Shown here: positions 11,007 through 23,313 of the stretch, in pieces
Layout: each line of letters begins with the position of its first letter
Numbering within the stretch: position 1 is the first letter of the stretch
Assembly: GCA_047967505.1 (NCBI GenBank)
Contig: CM106539.1
DNA: 64,000 nucleotides
Origin: Dipteris shenzhenensis
Lineage: Eukaryota; Polypodiophyta; Polypodiopsida; Gleicheniales
Strand: one strand, 5' to 3'
Notes under the pieces: model-generated
The model's input: only the letters and a program-made list of their open reading frames with translations
Database searches by the model: none
Told to the model about the DNA's origin: nothing
Translations under genes and position numbers: made by a program

Positions 11007-13381
11007 CGTCGGTCGGGCTCTAACTCTAAACAAGGAGGGGATGTCTCCAAGTGTGATCTGTGTGTCGACCCTCTGTCTGAGCTGTCGGGTCACGAGTTCC
11101 AAGTCACGGTCATGTCGAGGCCTCGTCTCGTTGGGATCCATGGGATCTAGCTGAAAGAACTCCGTGATAGAGCTCTGAGAGGGATCAACCGAGGAAGAAG
11201 TCTGCTCCTGTCTCCGTGCTCGGAGTATTCTCTCGCGGTGTCTAAGTGCCTCATGAATGAAACCTGCCAAACACCGCTGGTTTGGGTAGGAGAGGAAATG
11301 GGCTAAAATCCCATAACTATCTCTGAAGAGGCAGTGGAAACGTCCTCGGATCTCATAGTACACAGGACACCTGAAGATGAAATGCTCCTCTGTCTCAACC
11401 TCCTGTATGTCACATAGTGTGCATATGCGCCGCTCCCTGGGTAGTCGCTCTGCTCTGCCGCTCTCGATGCGAAGTCTATGTGAAGAGACCCGGAACTGCC
11501 CAAGAGAGATCCACATCGAGTGGGGTAGGTGAATCTGTGTGTATCCTGGTGGGTCAATGAAACCCTCCGCTGTGATATGTAAGAAGTGATCTCTGTAGAA
11601 GCTAAGCTTCACTGGGAGTTCACTCGGTTCCAACCAAGTCCGAAAAGTGTGTAGCTGTAGTAGATCCTCACGGATAACCTGGTTGACCTCGTGTGATAAG
11701 AGGAGAGAGAACGGAGCATCCATGCTATACTGGAAGGGAGGTAGTCTATCCATGTGGAGCCCCAGTCGCTCAAACCATCTCTCTGTACGTGCATACCAGC
11801 ACCTCTGATCTCCTTCTGCTGCAAGTGCCATAGAAGAGGATAAAGCTATCAACGTAGCCTGCTACGCCCCAAGGTATAATCCCCATATTCCCAAACTCGG
11901 TACAGATATGTAATGACCTGAAATGCAGCATCTAGCTGTAAAGGGGGTGACCCAAACTCAGCCTAAATGATCTGGTGAGGAACGGATGACTTACCACGAA
12001 TCATCCGTGATAGCATGAGAACCTGTAGCCGCTCCACACGGGCCCACTCTGTATCCGACAAGTCTGGCTCCCAACAAGGACTGCCGTACATCCCCGCTAG
12101 GCGAGCCAAGGAGTCAAAAAGCAACCCCTTGGTGTGTGGATCCTGAAAGTGTGAGCGGAAGCACTGCCTCTCTAGCCTGGCCAATGAGGCATACCCTCTA
12201 CTCAAGCGTGCCTGCATCGCAGATCTCTTAGTGAAGCTCGGTCCGGAGAAGATAACCCCAAGATAAGTGTATGATGAAACTATCTCAACAGATGACCCCG
12301 CAAATGTGAACTGCTCCTGACGCATGATGGCTCGAGATGTATTGAAGATCATGACCTTGGTTTTACCCAGGTTGACCTTCAAATCATGAGACTCACAAAA
12401 GGACTATAGTGCGTCTAGGTATCTCTGAAGCTCCTCTGCTAAGGAAGACAAGAGAGCCACGTCATCTGCATAGAGCAAAATCTGGATCAGCGTGCCTGCA
12501 AGAGAGCAACCTACACCCCCCTGTGTCTGCATCACTGTCTCAAGCTCGTCAATGTAGAGGCCAAACAAGGTAGGCGACAAAGGACACCCTTGTTTGACCC
12601 CGATGGTACTCATGATCTCGTCTGTCCACCCGAATCCTACCCGAACTCTGCCAGAAACTCTCTCGTAAAGTGCCATGACAACCCAAATGATCTCCTGGTC
12701 ATAACCCAAGTCCTGTAGGCGCCGTATGAGGCGGGCTCTCGGGACTGTGTCAAATGCCTTGCGAAAATCCACAGAGCAACAATAAACCCTCTGCTTCCAT
12801 GATCTCGCCTCCTCGATGATACATCTGAGCGTCAAAATGTGGTCCATGGTTCCATGATCACGCCGGAATCCGGCATGTCCTGCTGCTCTGAGTCCTCGAC
12901 ACTCTACAAGTCTGCTAACCTCGGAGTCAAGTACTGATGCATAAATCTTGGACATGACATGTCCAATCATAATGGTCCTGTAGTTCTCCGGACTCATGGG
13001 ATCCCCTGCCTTGTGGATGGGTGAGATAGTGTTAATGGTCCAAGTGTGTGTCCCAAACAAACTGCTTCATTAAAAAGCTTTGCTAAGATCAGGGCTAGGA
13101 GGTTAATCCCATATGCAATGAACTCAGTACATAGTCCCTCATGATCCTTCGCTCGGCCATTATGAAGCTTCATTACAGCATCCTTTACCCCTCCTCTAGT
13201 GAAGAGGGTGCAGGATGTGGGACGAGGCATGTGTGAGAGGCTAGGGACTGGCTGATTTGGGATGTCATAAAGTGTGCGTGCATAATCAAACCAGATCTGG
13301 GTGTCAGTGAGTGGCGGAGGGGACCGTCCTTCTAGAAATCTCCGCCAGAAGTCCTTAGAGTTGTTACTAAACAAAATGTTC
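11007..13381 (-). pseudogene. LINE-1: 5'-truncated non-LTR retrotransposon (RT and zf-RVT)
   Basis: Read leftward from 13381: linker (NILFSNNSKDFWRRFLEGR), then the RT fingers and palm in 13060-12404 (DPMSPENYRTIMIG, HAGFRRDHGTMDHI, VDFRKAFDTVPR, GVKQGCPLSPTLFGLYIDE, ILLYADDVALLSS). The thumb follows in 12382-11963 (LGKTKVMIFNTSRA, SYTYLGVIFSG, LARLERQCF). The C-terminal region runs 11852-about 11010 with a zinc-knuckle domain CTLCDIQEVETEEHFIFRC. The RT catalytic YADD is intact, but the reading frame breaks three times (near 13050, 12390 and 11900). The endonuclease is absent, as expected for a 5'-truncated copy. Copies at 24650-27010 and 29440-31218 are the same family. Confidence 0.9.
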
Positions 13382-13677
13382 AGAGAGAAAGAGGTATAAG
13401 AAGAAACAGAAGAGGGGAGAGAAGAAGACAAGGCAGAGAGGCTTGAAGAGACCTCTTCCTTCAAGCTCCTTCAGTCAAGCCTTCACACACACCACCTCTC
13501 AGATCTAAAAACACCCTTCAAAGTAGATGCCCTTTTCTATTCTCCAAAAACAGCCCGTACCTTCTTATTCTCCTCTTCAAACAGCTCCAAAACGCTGCCC
13601 GAAATCCTTCGTAGCTTGCTGGTTCCAAGCCCTCTCCACAGCACAGCCAATCTTTAGCTCTAATACCAAAACTGAAC

Positions 13678-13717
<40 letters not shown>

Positions 13718-14400
13718 AAACTAATCACAAGACTGCAAACCAGAGAAAACAAGAGAGACTTGCACAAGGATCTCAAGAGAAAACCCCTCCACTAGGGGAG
13801 AGGGGCCCTATATATAGATGATACAGGGAGATGTCACCTCTAACACTTCCATCCCTCATTGCCCCCTGCCCATCCTTTGTAACCTCTAGGACTGCTGTTG
13901 GGCTTCAGATCGAGGCCTTGCATGCCAAGAAAACTGTTGCATGTGCCTGATTTTAGAGGCAGGTGACTAAAAATGGAGACATGCAGGAAAGTAGTAGATG
14001 CCTGCAAGTTTATGGCTGCATGCAGTGTGCATGTGAAACATGCAAGAGTCCTAGTGGGCTGCATGCATGGGCATCTTGTGCATGCAAGCATGCAGAATTC
14101 CCAGGGGAAGCCTGCAGTATTCACATGCAAGCATCGTAGTTCTAGACTACAAAGGGACGATTTCAGTTACGAAAGGACACTGGCTGTGGTTGCTTCGATC
14201 AGTATTCTGGTCGCCTGAACTAGGCAGACTGAACGTTCCTTTCTAAAAGCTTCAGCCTTATATAAGATATTTTAAAAGTTCCTAAGCTAACTCTAGGTTT
14301 AACCTTGGCCTAAAAGCTAAGGCATGCTTTTGACAGCAGCCAACTATATTTAGACAACTAAGTCAAATCATGGACAAGGCTGCAGGCAACTCTTACAGCA
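13382..14400 (-). mobile_element. minus-strand LTR fragment with primer site
   Basis: GCTCTAATACCA at 13657-13668 is the complement of a TGGTATTAGAGC primer site (one change from the usual TATCAGAGC). The LTR then runs rightward from TG at 13673. On the minus strand a TATATATAGGG box lies at about 13808-13818. The inner side (13382-13656) faces the LINE and has no coding. The right edge near 14400 is uncertain. Confidence 0.55.
13681..13716. repeat. (AG)n microsatellite
   Basis: 18 AG dinucleotides without interruption, at the edge of the LTR just inside the TG end. Confidence 0.95.
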
Positions 14401-14548
14401 TTGGGTTTTTTTTTTTTGGGAGGTAACGGTCGGGGGGGGTGGCAGAATCAAAGTCTAATAGCATTGTGGTTACCTTCTGCTGCTGTGATCACCCTCTCTT
14501 GTTATAGTATCATGATTACCTTCTGCTGTTGCAAATGCCCTCTGTTGT

Positions 14549-16540
14549 TGTTAGAAATGTACCAGATAGAGGGTATCCCGCAGCAGAAGACTGATAGAAT
14601 GTCCCAAGAATTCACACGGAAGTATTTAACTACGGAATCCAAAACTTCTTTCCTCAACAAACATGTGTGTGAGCACACGCGCAAACTAGTAAGTAGACTA
14701 TGCTCCACAACATACTCGAGAAATCAAATCCCAAGCATACCTCCAGATTACCTGGACCATCAGTATCCATGTGTAGTGCTGTGATGTCCCCCTCTAAGTC
14801 ACAGCATCCATCTGACACTGAGTCCACAGGTCCTGTCAAAGAAGCCTCCTCTATGTCAGTAATACCAGCCAAGCACCCAGATGGCTCCAAGCACTCAATG
14901 CTGTCCTTTACCTTCACAAAGGTTTCTGACTCCTCATCTGACCATCTCTCAATGTCAAACATCCTCACTGTATCACCAGGGTCTGCATACTTTACCTGAT
15001 GTCACCAAGGAAAGCTCCTCTATGACCTCCACATTAGCTTTTGACTCCTCTAACTCTGAGCTGGCTCCCTTCTTCTGATCAACCTTCTTCTTTCTGCAAT
15101 CCTTCGCAAATTGTCCTAGCTCATCCCAATAGAAGCACTTCTTTTATTTCTTCCTCTTCTTCTTGTTTTCTTAATCTAAAGAGTCTGCTCCATCATCAGA
15201 CTTGTCTTAGGCTTGCCATTGCCGAGCTTACCCTTACCATTGCCTTTGCTCCTGTCTTGAGCTATAAGGGCTTTCTCATCGGTTCCATCATATTTCTTCT
15301 CCCAATCTTCTTGCTGCAAAAGCAATGGTACCAGCCCTCGAATGTCGCTGGCGCCACCCTCTACCCTGCAATCATAGTAGTCCCAAAACTACCGTAGCTC
15401 CTCAGAAGCATGCAAGCAATAGCTTAGCCATCCAGGTCAAACTTGTCCTTTGACCAACTGCAGCCAACTGATCGCTCACCACCTTCATCTTGGTGATGTG
15501 ATACTGTACCGAATCCCCCTCATCCATGCTCATGCCATAGAGCTCCGTGTCAAGGTCCAAAATCCTCGCTTCGTCGTTGAGCTCGTACATGTCCCTCAAA
15601 GTGGTCCAAGCCTCGAAGGGAGCGTCCGTCGTCTGTATGTGAGCAAGTATCACATCTGTTGTAGTGCCCTCAATAATAGCTAATGCCTCCGCATCTCAAA
15701 TCTGCCAAGCTCCCACTAAAATAACATATGCTAGTACAATCATTGCAGGTGTAGTCGCTATGACTGGAGTCACCGTGGGCTGAGGTATTAACTCTATGCC
15801 CATCACAATCTCCCATGACTGCCTCGACACTAAAGGGCTTCGGACTTTCATCTTCCATGATGGGTAATTAGTCCCATCCAACTTGCCTGTGTCCCCAAAA
15901 TTAGGAATAGCATATCTCTGGGCCCTGACAATGAGCTGAGAAGAAATAGAGTAGGAGTGTCACATACCAGTCTGAACCTCAACCTCCCTCCTCCTTCCAA
16001 GGGCACAATCCTTCAGATGTCAAAGTAGATTCCTCCGAGCTCTGAATGAAGGTCGTCCTTCAGCAAGGTCCTTGCCTTGAAGCTCCACTTCCCATGAAGT
16101 TCCGATCAAGGCTCTAATACCATGTTACAAATGAACCAAACAGAGGGTATCCCAAAGCAAAAGACTGATAGAGCGTCCCAAGAATTTACGCGGAAGTGTT
16201 TCGCTAGGGAATCCAAACCTTCTTTCCTTGTGTGTACTCAACAACCATGTGTGTGTGTGTGTGCGGGCGCGCGCAAGCCAGTAAGTAGAGAATGCTCCAC
16301 AAGAGATATAGCACCAACCAAAATATATTTCCGTCCGACAAGACACAATACAAAACAAGTCCAAAGTCCAACCATATCGTGGTCCTCTGTCCTTGCCCCA
16401 AAAGGTGTCATCCTACTACCTCCGCGGCACTTCTAGATCCCTAAGGCCGCATGCTCCTTGTCACGTTTCTATAGACTTAGTCTCCATGCCGTGATCTCTA
16501 CACCTTGCTGTCTTGGATGTCAAGCTAGGTGTGCAGCCCT
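14549..16540 (-). mobile_element. gag-only copia (copy 2 of the non-autonomous family)
   Basis: The right LTR starts with TGTTACAAATG at 16123, beside the complement of a primer site at 16111-16122, and is recognisably the copia-A family to about 16537. The left LTR keeps only its last ~160 bp (14549-14710) and matches 16123-16302. Between them is gag alone with no pol. The left LTR joins gag through a short piece of the 3' block, so this copy has an internal deletion as well. Confidence 0.75.
14780..15935 (-). pseudogene. Gag of the gag-only copia, copy 2
   Basis: Read leftward from about 15935: IPNFGDTGKLDGTNYPSWKMKVRSPLVS, equivalent to IPNFGESGNLDGTNYPIWKVKIRSHLVA in the copy at 43787-45876. 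Then TTDAPFEAWTTLRDMYELNDEARI and MDEGDSVQYHITKMKVVSDQLAAVGQ (15653-15402), a Lys-rich knuckle region near 15160-15060, and the acidic tail MRMFDIERWSDEESETFVKVKDS (14968-14890). Frameshifts separate the pieces. The match of the acidic tail to the other copies shows that this tail is part of the family's Gag. Confidence 0.8.
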
Positions 16541-17760
16541 AACCGAAAATAATGTCCATGGCTTCAAAGATGCACGAGTAGTGCTACGTGGAGGCACCAA
16601 CAAGGTGGTCACAGTAGCGTCTAAAGTCCATGTGGCATGTCACCACCGGATAATAAATCTGATAATGCTAGCAGCGTTGGTGCAATAAGGGAGGCTACAA
16701 GGACGACGGCTTGTAAAGAATTTGTAGTGGTAAGAACTGAGATGGTGGCTGGTAAACATTTTGTAGTGGTGAGAACTAGGGCCCTCCCTTTCCCTCCAAG
16801 AAAAAAAAGCCGACGACCATGTGTGGTATTCCACATCATCATCACACGCGTACCGCTGTCCAAGTATAAAACGATTGGCTCTAAGTTCCATTAGGGTAGA
16901 ATGTGAAGTTGAGTGCAGAGACAAGCAAGCTATTGGAGGATCTTACTATGTATAGATGCACAATAGGAAGTTTGATGTACATGACTATCACCATGCCGGA
17001 TATAAGTAATGCCATGGGATTTGAAACCGGCCTTCGATAAACAAAAGGGCAATGATCTTCTACTCAGTCATAAACTTCATAAATAGCCGCAATGCAAGCT
17101 TCAGTCACTTAAATCACTTAGCACAACTTAGAAACAAGCTTCAACAACAACAAAGGTGAGGCTAGAATGCCCCTGCTCAATGAAAATAGTACACAGTGCA
17201 CCCACTGGCCCCAAATGCCTTGGCACCCCTTACGGTATTTATTTAATGCTTCTGAATGGAAATGCTTTACAACAAGGGTTCAACCTTGCATTGTTCCTCT
17301 CTGCAAATCCTCTACTTGTCTTCAAGGCATCTAGTCCCAGTGCACCACTAGAATTCCCACTAGCAAGGCATACTCAGGCATTCACTTCTGATCTGACACA
17401 ACTTAGAGGCATTCACTCATCCAAACCACTGGCAAACTGAGCTCAAGGCAGCCTCAAGGCTATCACATGCATCCACACTGTCCTTAGGCCTTCCACAGGA
17501 TCACCCTAGCCTTTGGGTGCTTACTAGAACCTGTTGGAGTCCTGAAAGGACTGCACACAACACGCATGCACTGCAGAAAGCTGCAAAGCAAGAAAGAACA
17601 AGGAAAAACCAAACCTGGAACCAACTCCCGCTGTCTGTGGCAGAGGGGCAAGCTTCTTCCTCGCACCTATCCTCTGTCCAAGCTCCCCGCAGGGTGCAGG
17701 TGTCTTCCAGCAATCAGGAGAAGAGAGAAATGAAGGTAGAGAGCAGGGGGTGAACAAGAA
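16541..17760. other. unassigned stretch, no gene recognised
   Basis: About 1.2 kb with short open frames on both strands and no motif I can assign. It lies between the recognisable LTR of the gag-only copia and the LTR of gypsy-C, so it may be the rest of one of those LTRs or a further element. A TATAAA at 16864-16869 is the only promoter-like string noted. Confidence 0.4.
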
Positions 17761-18422
17761 AGAGCTGTAGAGAAAAGATGGTTCACAGATCTGCCCCGAA
17801 ATGATTGCCTCGAGATCTGTGCCTGAGTCCTCCTAAGAGAAGGTGCCAAAAGCAACTACGGATTCCGTACAACCGTACGAACGCCCGTACAGTCCGTACG
17901 AAAATTTTCCGAAAGTTCAAAAATGAGTTCTGACACTTCCTAGAAGTGTGTACTAGCCTTGGAACAATCAGAACAGTGTTAAAACGGCTGAAAACAGGCT
18001 TGAAACAGCTCAAACAGCTCAAAAACTGCACAAGAACAACTGAAAACGTCCTACACCTCTGGAAGAGTGAGGGGAGAGAGATGGAAGGTGGGGGAAGGGC
18101 ATGCATACACATGCTTGACAAATGGCACCTCCTCCTTGCCATTTGCCCCTTCATTAAAGTCCTAACCCCCATACCAAGGACAACGTTGGTTGTCCTTCGG
18201 CCCAACTTTTAGACCCCTCTTTTAAAGCCTTTGCCTTGCCCCTAGTGGTGCACCTAGACTTTGCCCTTAGGAACTTCTAGGAAGTGTGCACTTCCTCTAG
18301 CCAATCCCTCACGGCCAAACCATTACAACACTTAACCATGGTTAACCCCAGGTTAAGCATAGGTTGAGTTACGAAGATACTTTACATCACTTTTCACGTC
18401 CTCTTTTCACGTCCTCGTGACA
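17761..18422 (-). repeat. gypsy-C 3' LTR (left end approximate)
   Basis: It is placed by the purine tract AAGAGGCGGGTA on the minus strand, followed at once by TGTCACGAGG. It contains a TTTAAAAG box (minus strand, near 18222) and, at 17858-17900, a cluster of CCGTAC/GTACGG motifs like those in the copia leaders. The second LTR is missing, so the far boundary is a guess. Confidence 0.5.
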
Positions 18423-18503
18423 TACCCGCCTCTTAAAACAGCAAACTACCTAGGTTGTCCTCGTGACATACCCGCCTCTTAAAACAGCAAACTACCTAGG
18501 TTG
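18412..18503 (-). repeat. 46-bp tandem duplication across the polypurine tract/LTR junction
   Basis: Two adjacent perfect or near-perfect 46-bp copies (TCCTCGTGACATACCCGCCT...CTACCTAGGTTG) each contain the polypurine tract and the first bases of the LTR. Confidence 0.9.
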
Positions 18504-18654
18504 CTGTTGAAAAAGTACAAATAGGTAGAAATAGCCCATACCAGAATATACATCATCTGTAAGATACAACCTACAATGATAATATGGGCTAGGAGAGCTC
18601 GAGAGTCCATCCATACATCAATGCATCCTCTATGTCGAGTGTCGCGAACACCCA

Positions 18655-20706
18655 TCATGGAGACCTCACGACAGAAATACTGTCAGCAAGCAGTAGCTCG
18701 GGTGAGACAATCGGTGTCACCAAGCGATCTCTAGATATATGAGCAGTCTGAATCAAGGAAGGGGAGGTGCTACCCTCCTCTTGAGCACCACGCAATGCTC
18801 CAGATCTCTGCTCTGCTGAACCTGTAGGAGCCTGTACTGTAGTTGGCGCAAGCTGAAACGCGTCGAGGTAGAGCTGCAAAATCTGAGGTGAGTCTGCCAG
18901 GTCACCCTCCTCCATCCACCTCGCATCCAGTGCAGGATAATTCCCGAACTTCACCAGATAGCGACGGGAAACTCTACCTTTTACTTTTCTTTCCATATGT
19001 GCCAAAATCTGTTCCGGAACCAAGATTTCATCCAACTCTTCCACCTCGGGCTGATCCTCATGCAACAAGTCAACAGACACATCACCCTGGAAAGGCTTCA
19101 ATAAACTCACATGAAAGGCATTGTGTATGGTCCAAGTGGCAGGTAGCTTCAGCTTGTAAGCTACGTCATTAATGCGTTCAAAAATTTGAAAAGGACCATA
19201 ATACCGCATCTTCAGCTTTGTGTACACTTTCGTCTTGCCTTTCATCTTCCTGAGTCGTGCTTTTTGAAAACGCAGCAGCACCCAAAAGATAATGCTTCCA
19301 GGTCGAAAGAGCATGTATGACAGCCAACATCTCTTTCTCATAGATGCCGAAATTCATTTCAGCATCGTGGAGCACTCTACTCTCGTATGCCACGACTCTT
19401 CCATCCTGCATAAGTACCCCTCCTACGCTGTTTCCACATGCATCTGCTTGGACAGCGAACGGTTTGCGAAGATCTGGCAAAATAATCACCGGATCTTAGC
19501 AGAGTCGCTCCTTTGCTAGGTCAAAAGCTGCAATTTCTTTGGGACCCCATCTGAAAGTGACCCTTTTCTTCTGTAAGGCATGTAAAGGAGATGCAATCTC
19601 TGCAAAATACCGAATGAACCTCTTGTAGTACGAGCACAAGCCCAGAAAGCTACGTACTTCATGGATGTTCTTCAGGTATGGCCAATTCCTGATGGCCTCT
19701 ACCTTGGCAGGGTCCATCCTAACTCCATCCTTGGAAACAATGTGCCCGAGAAAATGGATCTCATGCATGAAGAATTCACTTTTCTTGGCATTGACAAGCA
19801 GCTTATGCTTCCGTAGCTCCTCGAGAACAATTGCCAAGTGCTTCCTATGTTCAGCCTCATCCTGAGAGAACACAATGATCAATCATCGAAGAAAGTGCCA
19901 ACAAAGATTCGGTGCTCTCTAAAAATCATGTCCATCATTCTGTTGAAAGTGGTAGGTGCATTAGTTAACCCAAATGGCATGACAAGAAACGCGTACAGAG
20001 CAAATGTGGTACGAAATGCTGTTTTGTGAACATCCTCTGGCTGAATTCTGATCTAGTGATAACCACTCTTCAGATCAATGCGGCTGAACATTCCAGACCC
20101 CTGTAACCTATCCAAAATATCATCTATTCGAGGTATAGGGAATCTGTTCTTAATGGTAATCTTATTGAGGGCTCTATAGTCAATGCACATCCGCCAGGAT
20201 CCATCCTTCTTCTGGACCAAGAGCACGGGTGAGCAGTACGGTGAAGAGCTGGGCTGAATCAGCCCCTTCTCCAGCAGGTCCTTGACCTGGTTCATAATTT
20301 CCTCTTGCTGGGCTGCACTGACCCTGTAAGGAGGTCGGTTAGGAGGACTGCTACCAGGGATTATATCTATCGTGTGGTCTTCTGGTCTTTCAAGGGGCAA
20401 CTCCAGTGGAAGTGAGTCAGAAAAACAGTCCCTAAACTGAAAAATAAAATCTGTCCGCTGTTTTTCCAGCTTAGAAAAATGAGACTCTTCTTCTACTGAC
20501 TTCTTTTCAGATGCAAACACTAAGTACGCTGAAAGATGCTTTTTCATTACGTTGCCAATGGCAAAAGCAGATACAACAAGGATGGATCCTCCCTTCAATT
20601 TTGCATCCAGAACGTGGGTCTTGCCACGGTGAGTGATTGTGATTGTTTTATTCAACAGCCCCAACACGAAAGTGCCAAGGTATCCCCAGTAACACATCAC
20701 AACCAT
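18655..20706 (-). pseudogene. gypsy-C pol: RT, RNase H and chromodomain
   Basis: Read leftward: RT entry ([22 protein letters not shown]) and RT core in 20706-20053 ([34 protein letters not shown]), then a stop. [16 protein letters not shown] and [17 protein letters not shown] follow to about 19885, where the usual DDIL site reads FFDD before a stop. The thumb and connection (19882-19496: FLGHIVSKDGVRMDPAKVEAI, RSFLGLCSYYKRFI) lead to RNase H (VQADACGNSVGGVLMQDGRVVAYES). Integrase is lacking: RNase H passes into RYYGPFQIFERINDVAYKLKLPA and a chromodomain (ILAHMERKVKGR, RRYLVKFGNY, ARWMEEGDL). This matches chromovirus architecture with one ~1.3-kb deletion and a few stops and frameshifts. Confidence 0.88.
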
Positions 20707-22140
20707 TCAACGGCATAATATAGAACTCTTCTGTGTCCACGTAGCTCTGAATATGCATCCGCAGCTTGCCTATCACCGGAGTAACTGACTGGCTGAGTCC
20801 CGGACATGCCATATCTGCATCACACAAAGGACCCATCTCTTCTGCCCTTATTCCTAACTTTCCAGCCAGCTCTGGAGAGATGAAATTGGCCTTGGCTCCC
20901 GGATCGAAAAACATCAGAGCTGCCTGGTCTCTTATCTTGCCCCATGCCCGGCATAACGCTGTAGCATCTGTATTCTGAACAGCCCCAATCAAGTTTGGCA
21001 AAAGACCAGTAGTGGGCTTGGGCTTTTTATTCTTCTGATCAGTCCTCTTTTCCTCATGACTGGCGTGCACCTCGAGGCAGCTCCCGTACCGAGCAGGTTT
21101 CTCAACATTTCGGAGCTGCCTCGAGCTGTGTGCCAGCATTTTGGAGCTGCCTCGATCTGTGTGCCAGAGTTTGGAGCCATTTGAAGCTGCTGAATTGATC
21201 CGAAGACTTCTCTTTGAGACCTTCCCTCCTCATTTGGCATCCCTTTGCCTCGGGCTGCAAGCTTCTCTCCATTGGATCTCTTTCACTCCATTTCTACGTG
21301 CTCTCCTCCTCGTGGGAGCACTTCTTTTGCTGTAATTCTCATTTCCAGCCCTCATTTGCTCGCTTCAATTTTGCATCCAGAACGTGGGTCTTGCCACGGT
21401 GAGTGATTGTGATTGTTTTATTCAACAGCCCCAACACGAAAGTGCCAAGGTATCCCCAGTAACACATCACAACCATCAACGGCATAATATAGAACTCTTC
21501 TGTGTCCACGTAGCTCTGAATATGCATCCGCAGCTTGCCTATCACCGGAGTAACTGACTGGCTGAGTCCCGGACATGCCATATCTGCATCACACAAAGGA
21601 CCCATCTCTTCTGCCCTTATTCCTAACTTTCCAGCCAGCTCTGGAGAGATGAAATTGGCCTTGGCTCCCGGATCGAAAAACATCAGAGCTGCCTGGTCTC
21701 TTATCTTGCCCCATGCCCGGCATAACGCTGTAGCATCTGTATTCTGAACAGCCCCAATCAAGTTTGGCAAAAGACCAGTAGTGGGCTTGGGCTTTTTATT
21801 CTTCTGATCAGTCCTCTTTTCCTCCTTGTGCTCGGTACGGGAGCTGCCTCGAGGTGCACGCCAGTCATTTTTCAGGTTTCTCAACATTTCGGAGCTGCCT
21901 CGAGCTGTGTGCCAGCATTTTGGAGCTGCCTCGATCTGTGTGCCAGAGTTTGGAGCCATTTGAAGCTGCTGAATTGATCCGAAGACTTCTCTTTGAGACC
22001 TTCCCTCCTCATTTGGCATCCCTTTGCCTCGGGCTGCAAGCTTCTCTCCATTGGATCTCTTTCACTCCATTTCTACGTGCTCTCCTCCTCGTGGGAGCAC
22101 TTCTTTTGCTGTAATTCTCATTTCCAGCCCTCATTTGCTC
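20593..22140 (-). repeat. ~770-bp tandem duplication of the gypsy-C protease region, one copy with an internal inversion
   Basis: 20593-21362 and 21363-22140 are nearly identical direct repeats (offset 770, later 779). They encode on the minus strand the pre-protease linker and a retropepsin-like domain: [52 protein letters not shown]. The copy at 21339-22019 keeps an open frame through the linker. In the copy nearer RT, a 40-bp segment (21056-21095) is the exact reverse complement of 21829-21868 and the frame breaks there. Both copies have Asp-Pro-Gly where retropepsins have Asp-Ser/Thr-Gly. Confidence 0.9.
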
Positions 22141-22423
22141 GCTTTCAGAGCTTGTCACTACTGTTCATCATTGGGTAAGCCGTTGTTGCATTGGCTTTTT
22201 CCAATTTCTGCTCCATTTGCATTTTGGAAAGGCCTCGTCTTGCCTTGGAAGACCTCGTGTTGCCTTTGGGGATCTTTCTTGCAACAGGTACACCTTGGGA
22301 CAGCAGAGTCTTATGCAAACATAAGCTTTGAAGCTTGGGCAGTTTTTTTGGCACTTGATTCTAAGAGGTTGCCTTTCTCTCATTTGCTTTGCCAATTGGT
22401 GCATTTGCCTTGTATTTCAGTAA

Positions 22424-23313
22424 CATGTTTGGTGGCAAAGATGATTTGTTTGGGCTGATTGGGGTCGATGACAAGCTTGATGGCACCAATTACCCCATGC
22501 GGTCATACATGATGGGGCATGTTTTGGTTGCCAAGAATCTATGGCATATTGTTTCAGGTTCTGAGGCCAGGCCTACACGCACTGTTACTCGTGCTACACC
22601 TGCAGCCTCTGCTTCTTCAAGTGATGGTTCTACTGCTACAGCCAGGACTCCTGCACCTCCTGCTCCAGGTGCTTTGCCTCCTTCACAGGGGCAAATTCAG
22701 TAGGATGGTCATGATGCCAAAGCACATGCCTTGATTGCTCTTTCAATGAAACGGGTTATTATCCCTCATATTCGATCTTGCAAGACAGCTAAGCAAGCAT
22801 GGGATCACCTTGCATCTTTGTATCACGTGCGGAGTGAGGCAAGGGTTGCCTATCTCCACAGGTAGTTGAAAGATTTAAAGCTTGATGAGGGTGGTAACAT
22901 GGATGCCTATCTCACTAATGTGAAGGATTTAAAAGAGCAGTTGGCCAACATTGATGAGATTATGCCTGATTTCCAGCTGGTTTCTAATACCCTTGATGGG
23001 TTGCCTGATTCAAATCATTTCTCATTTGACCAGCTTGTTGCTCTTCTTCTTCAGGAGGAGCAAAGTCGTGTGAATCGCAATGCTACTGTGGCTAGTGATC
23101 AAGCATCTGTTGCGCATCATAAACACAAAGGTAAAGGCAAGGTTTCAGCTAGAAAGCCCTCTCATTCCCATGGTGCCTCTTCTTCAGGGGATAACAAAAA
23201 GAAAAAGAGATGTAACTATTCCAGGAAACCTGGGCATGATATTTTTGAATGCAGGAAGTGCATAGCATCTGAAAAGAAAAAGAGAGTCTGGTCTTGCAGT
23301 ATCTGGTTCTTCT
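22424..23313 (+). pseudogene. copia-2 gag
   Basis: It opens at an ATG near 22424 (MFGGKDDLFGLIGVDDKLDGTNYP). Typical copia Gag features follow: HVLVAKNLWHIV, RVIIPHIRSCKTAKQAWDHL, NMDAYLTNVKDLKEQLANIDEI, FDQLVALLLQEEQSR. The knuckle reads CNYSRKPGHDIFEC, so its second Cys is Ser and zinc binding would be impaired. Stops occur at 22701 (Trp in copia-3) and 22863 (Gln in copia-3). A frameshift after the knuckle separates it from the protease. Confidence 0.85.

Larger units (their letters stand above)
17761..22140 (-). mobile_element. gypsy-C: chromodomain gypsy, minus strand, integrase deleted, internally duplicated
   Basis: The element runs right to left: an aspartic-protease domain (two tandem copies), RT, RNase H, a C-terminal domain with chromodomain, polypurine tract, then an LTR from about 18422 leftward (minus-strand TGTCACGAGGACG). 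The LTR's far end (near 17760) is not fixed. Gag and the 5' LTR were not found to the right, where copia-2 begins at about 22150. Confidence 0.75.

Noticed and set aside
16248-16275. Alternating purine-pyrimidine tract (GT)n(GC)n, possible Z-DNA
   Set aside because: Short and located in an LTR. Nothing beyond ordinary microsatellite sequence.
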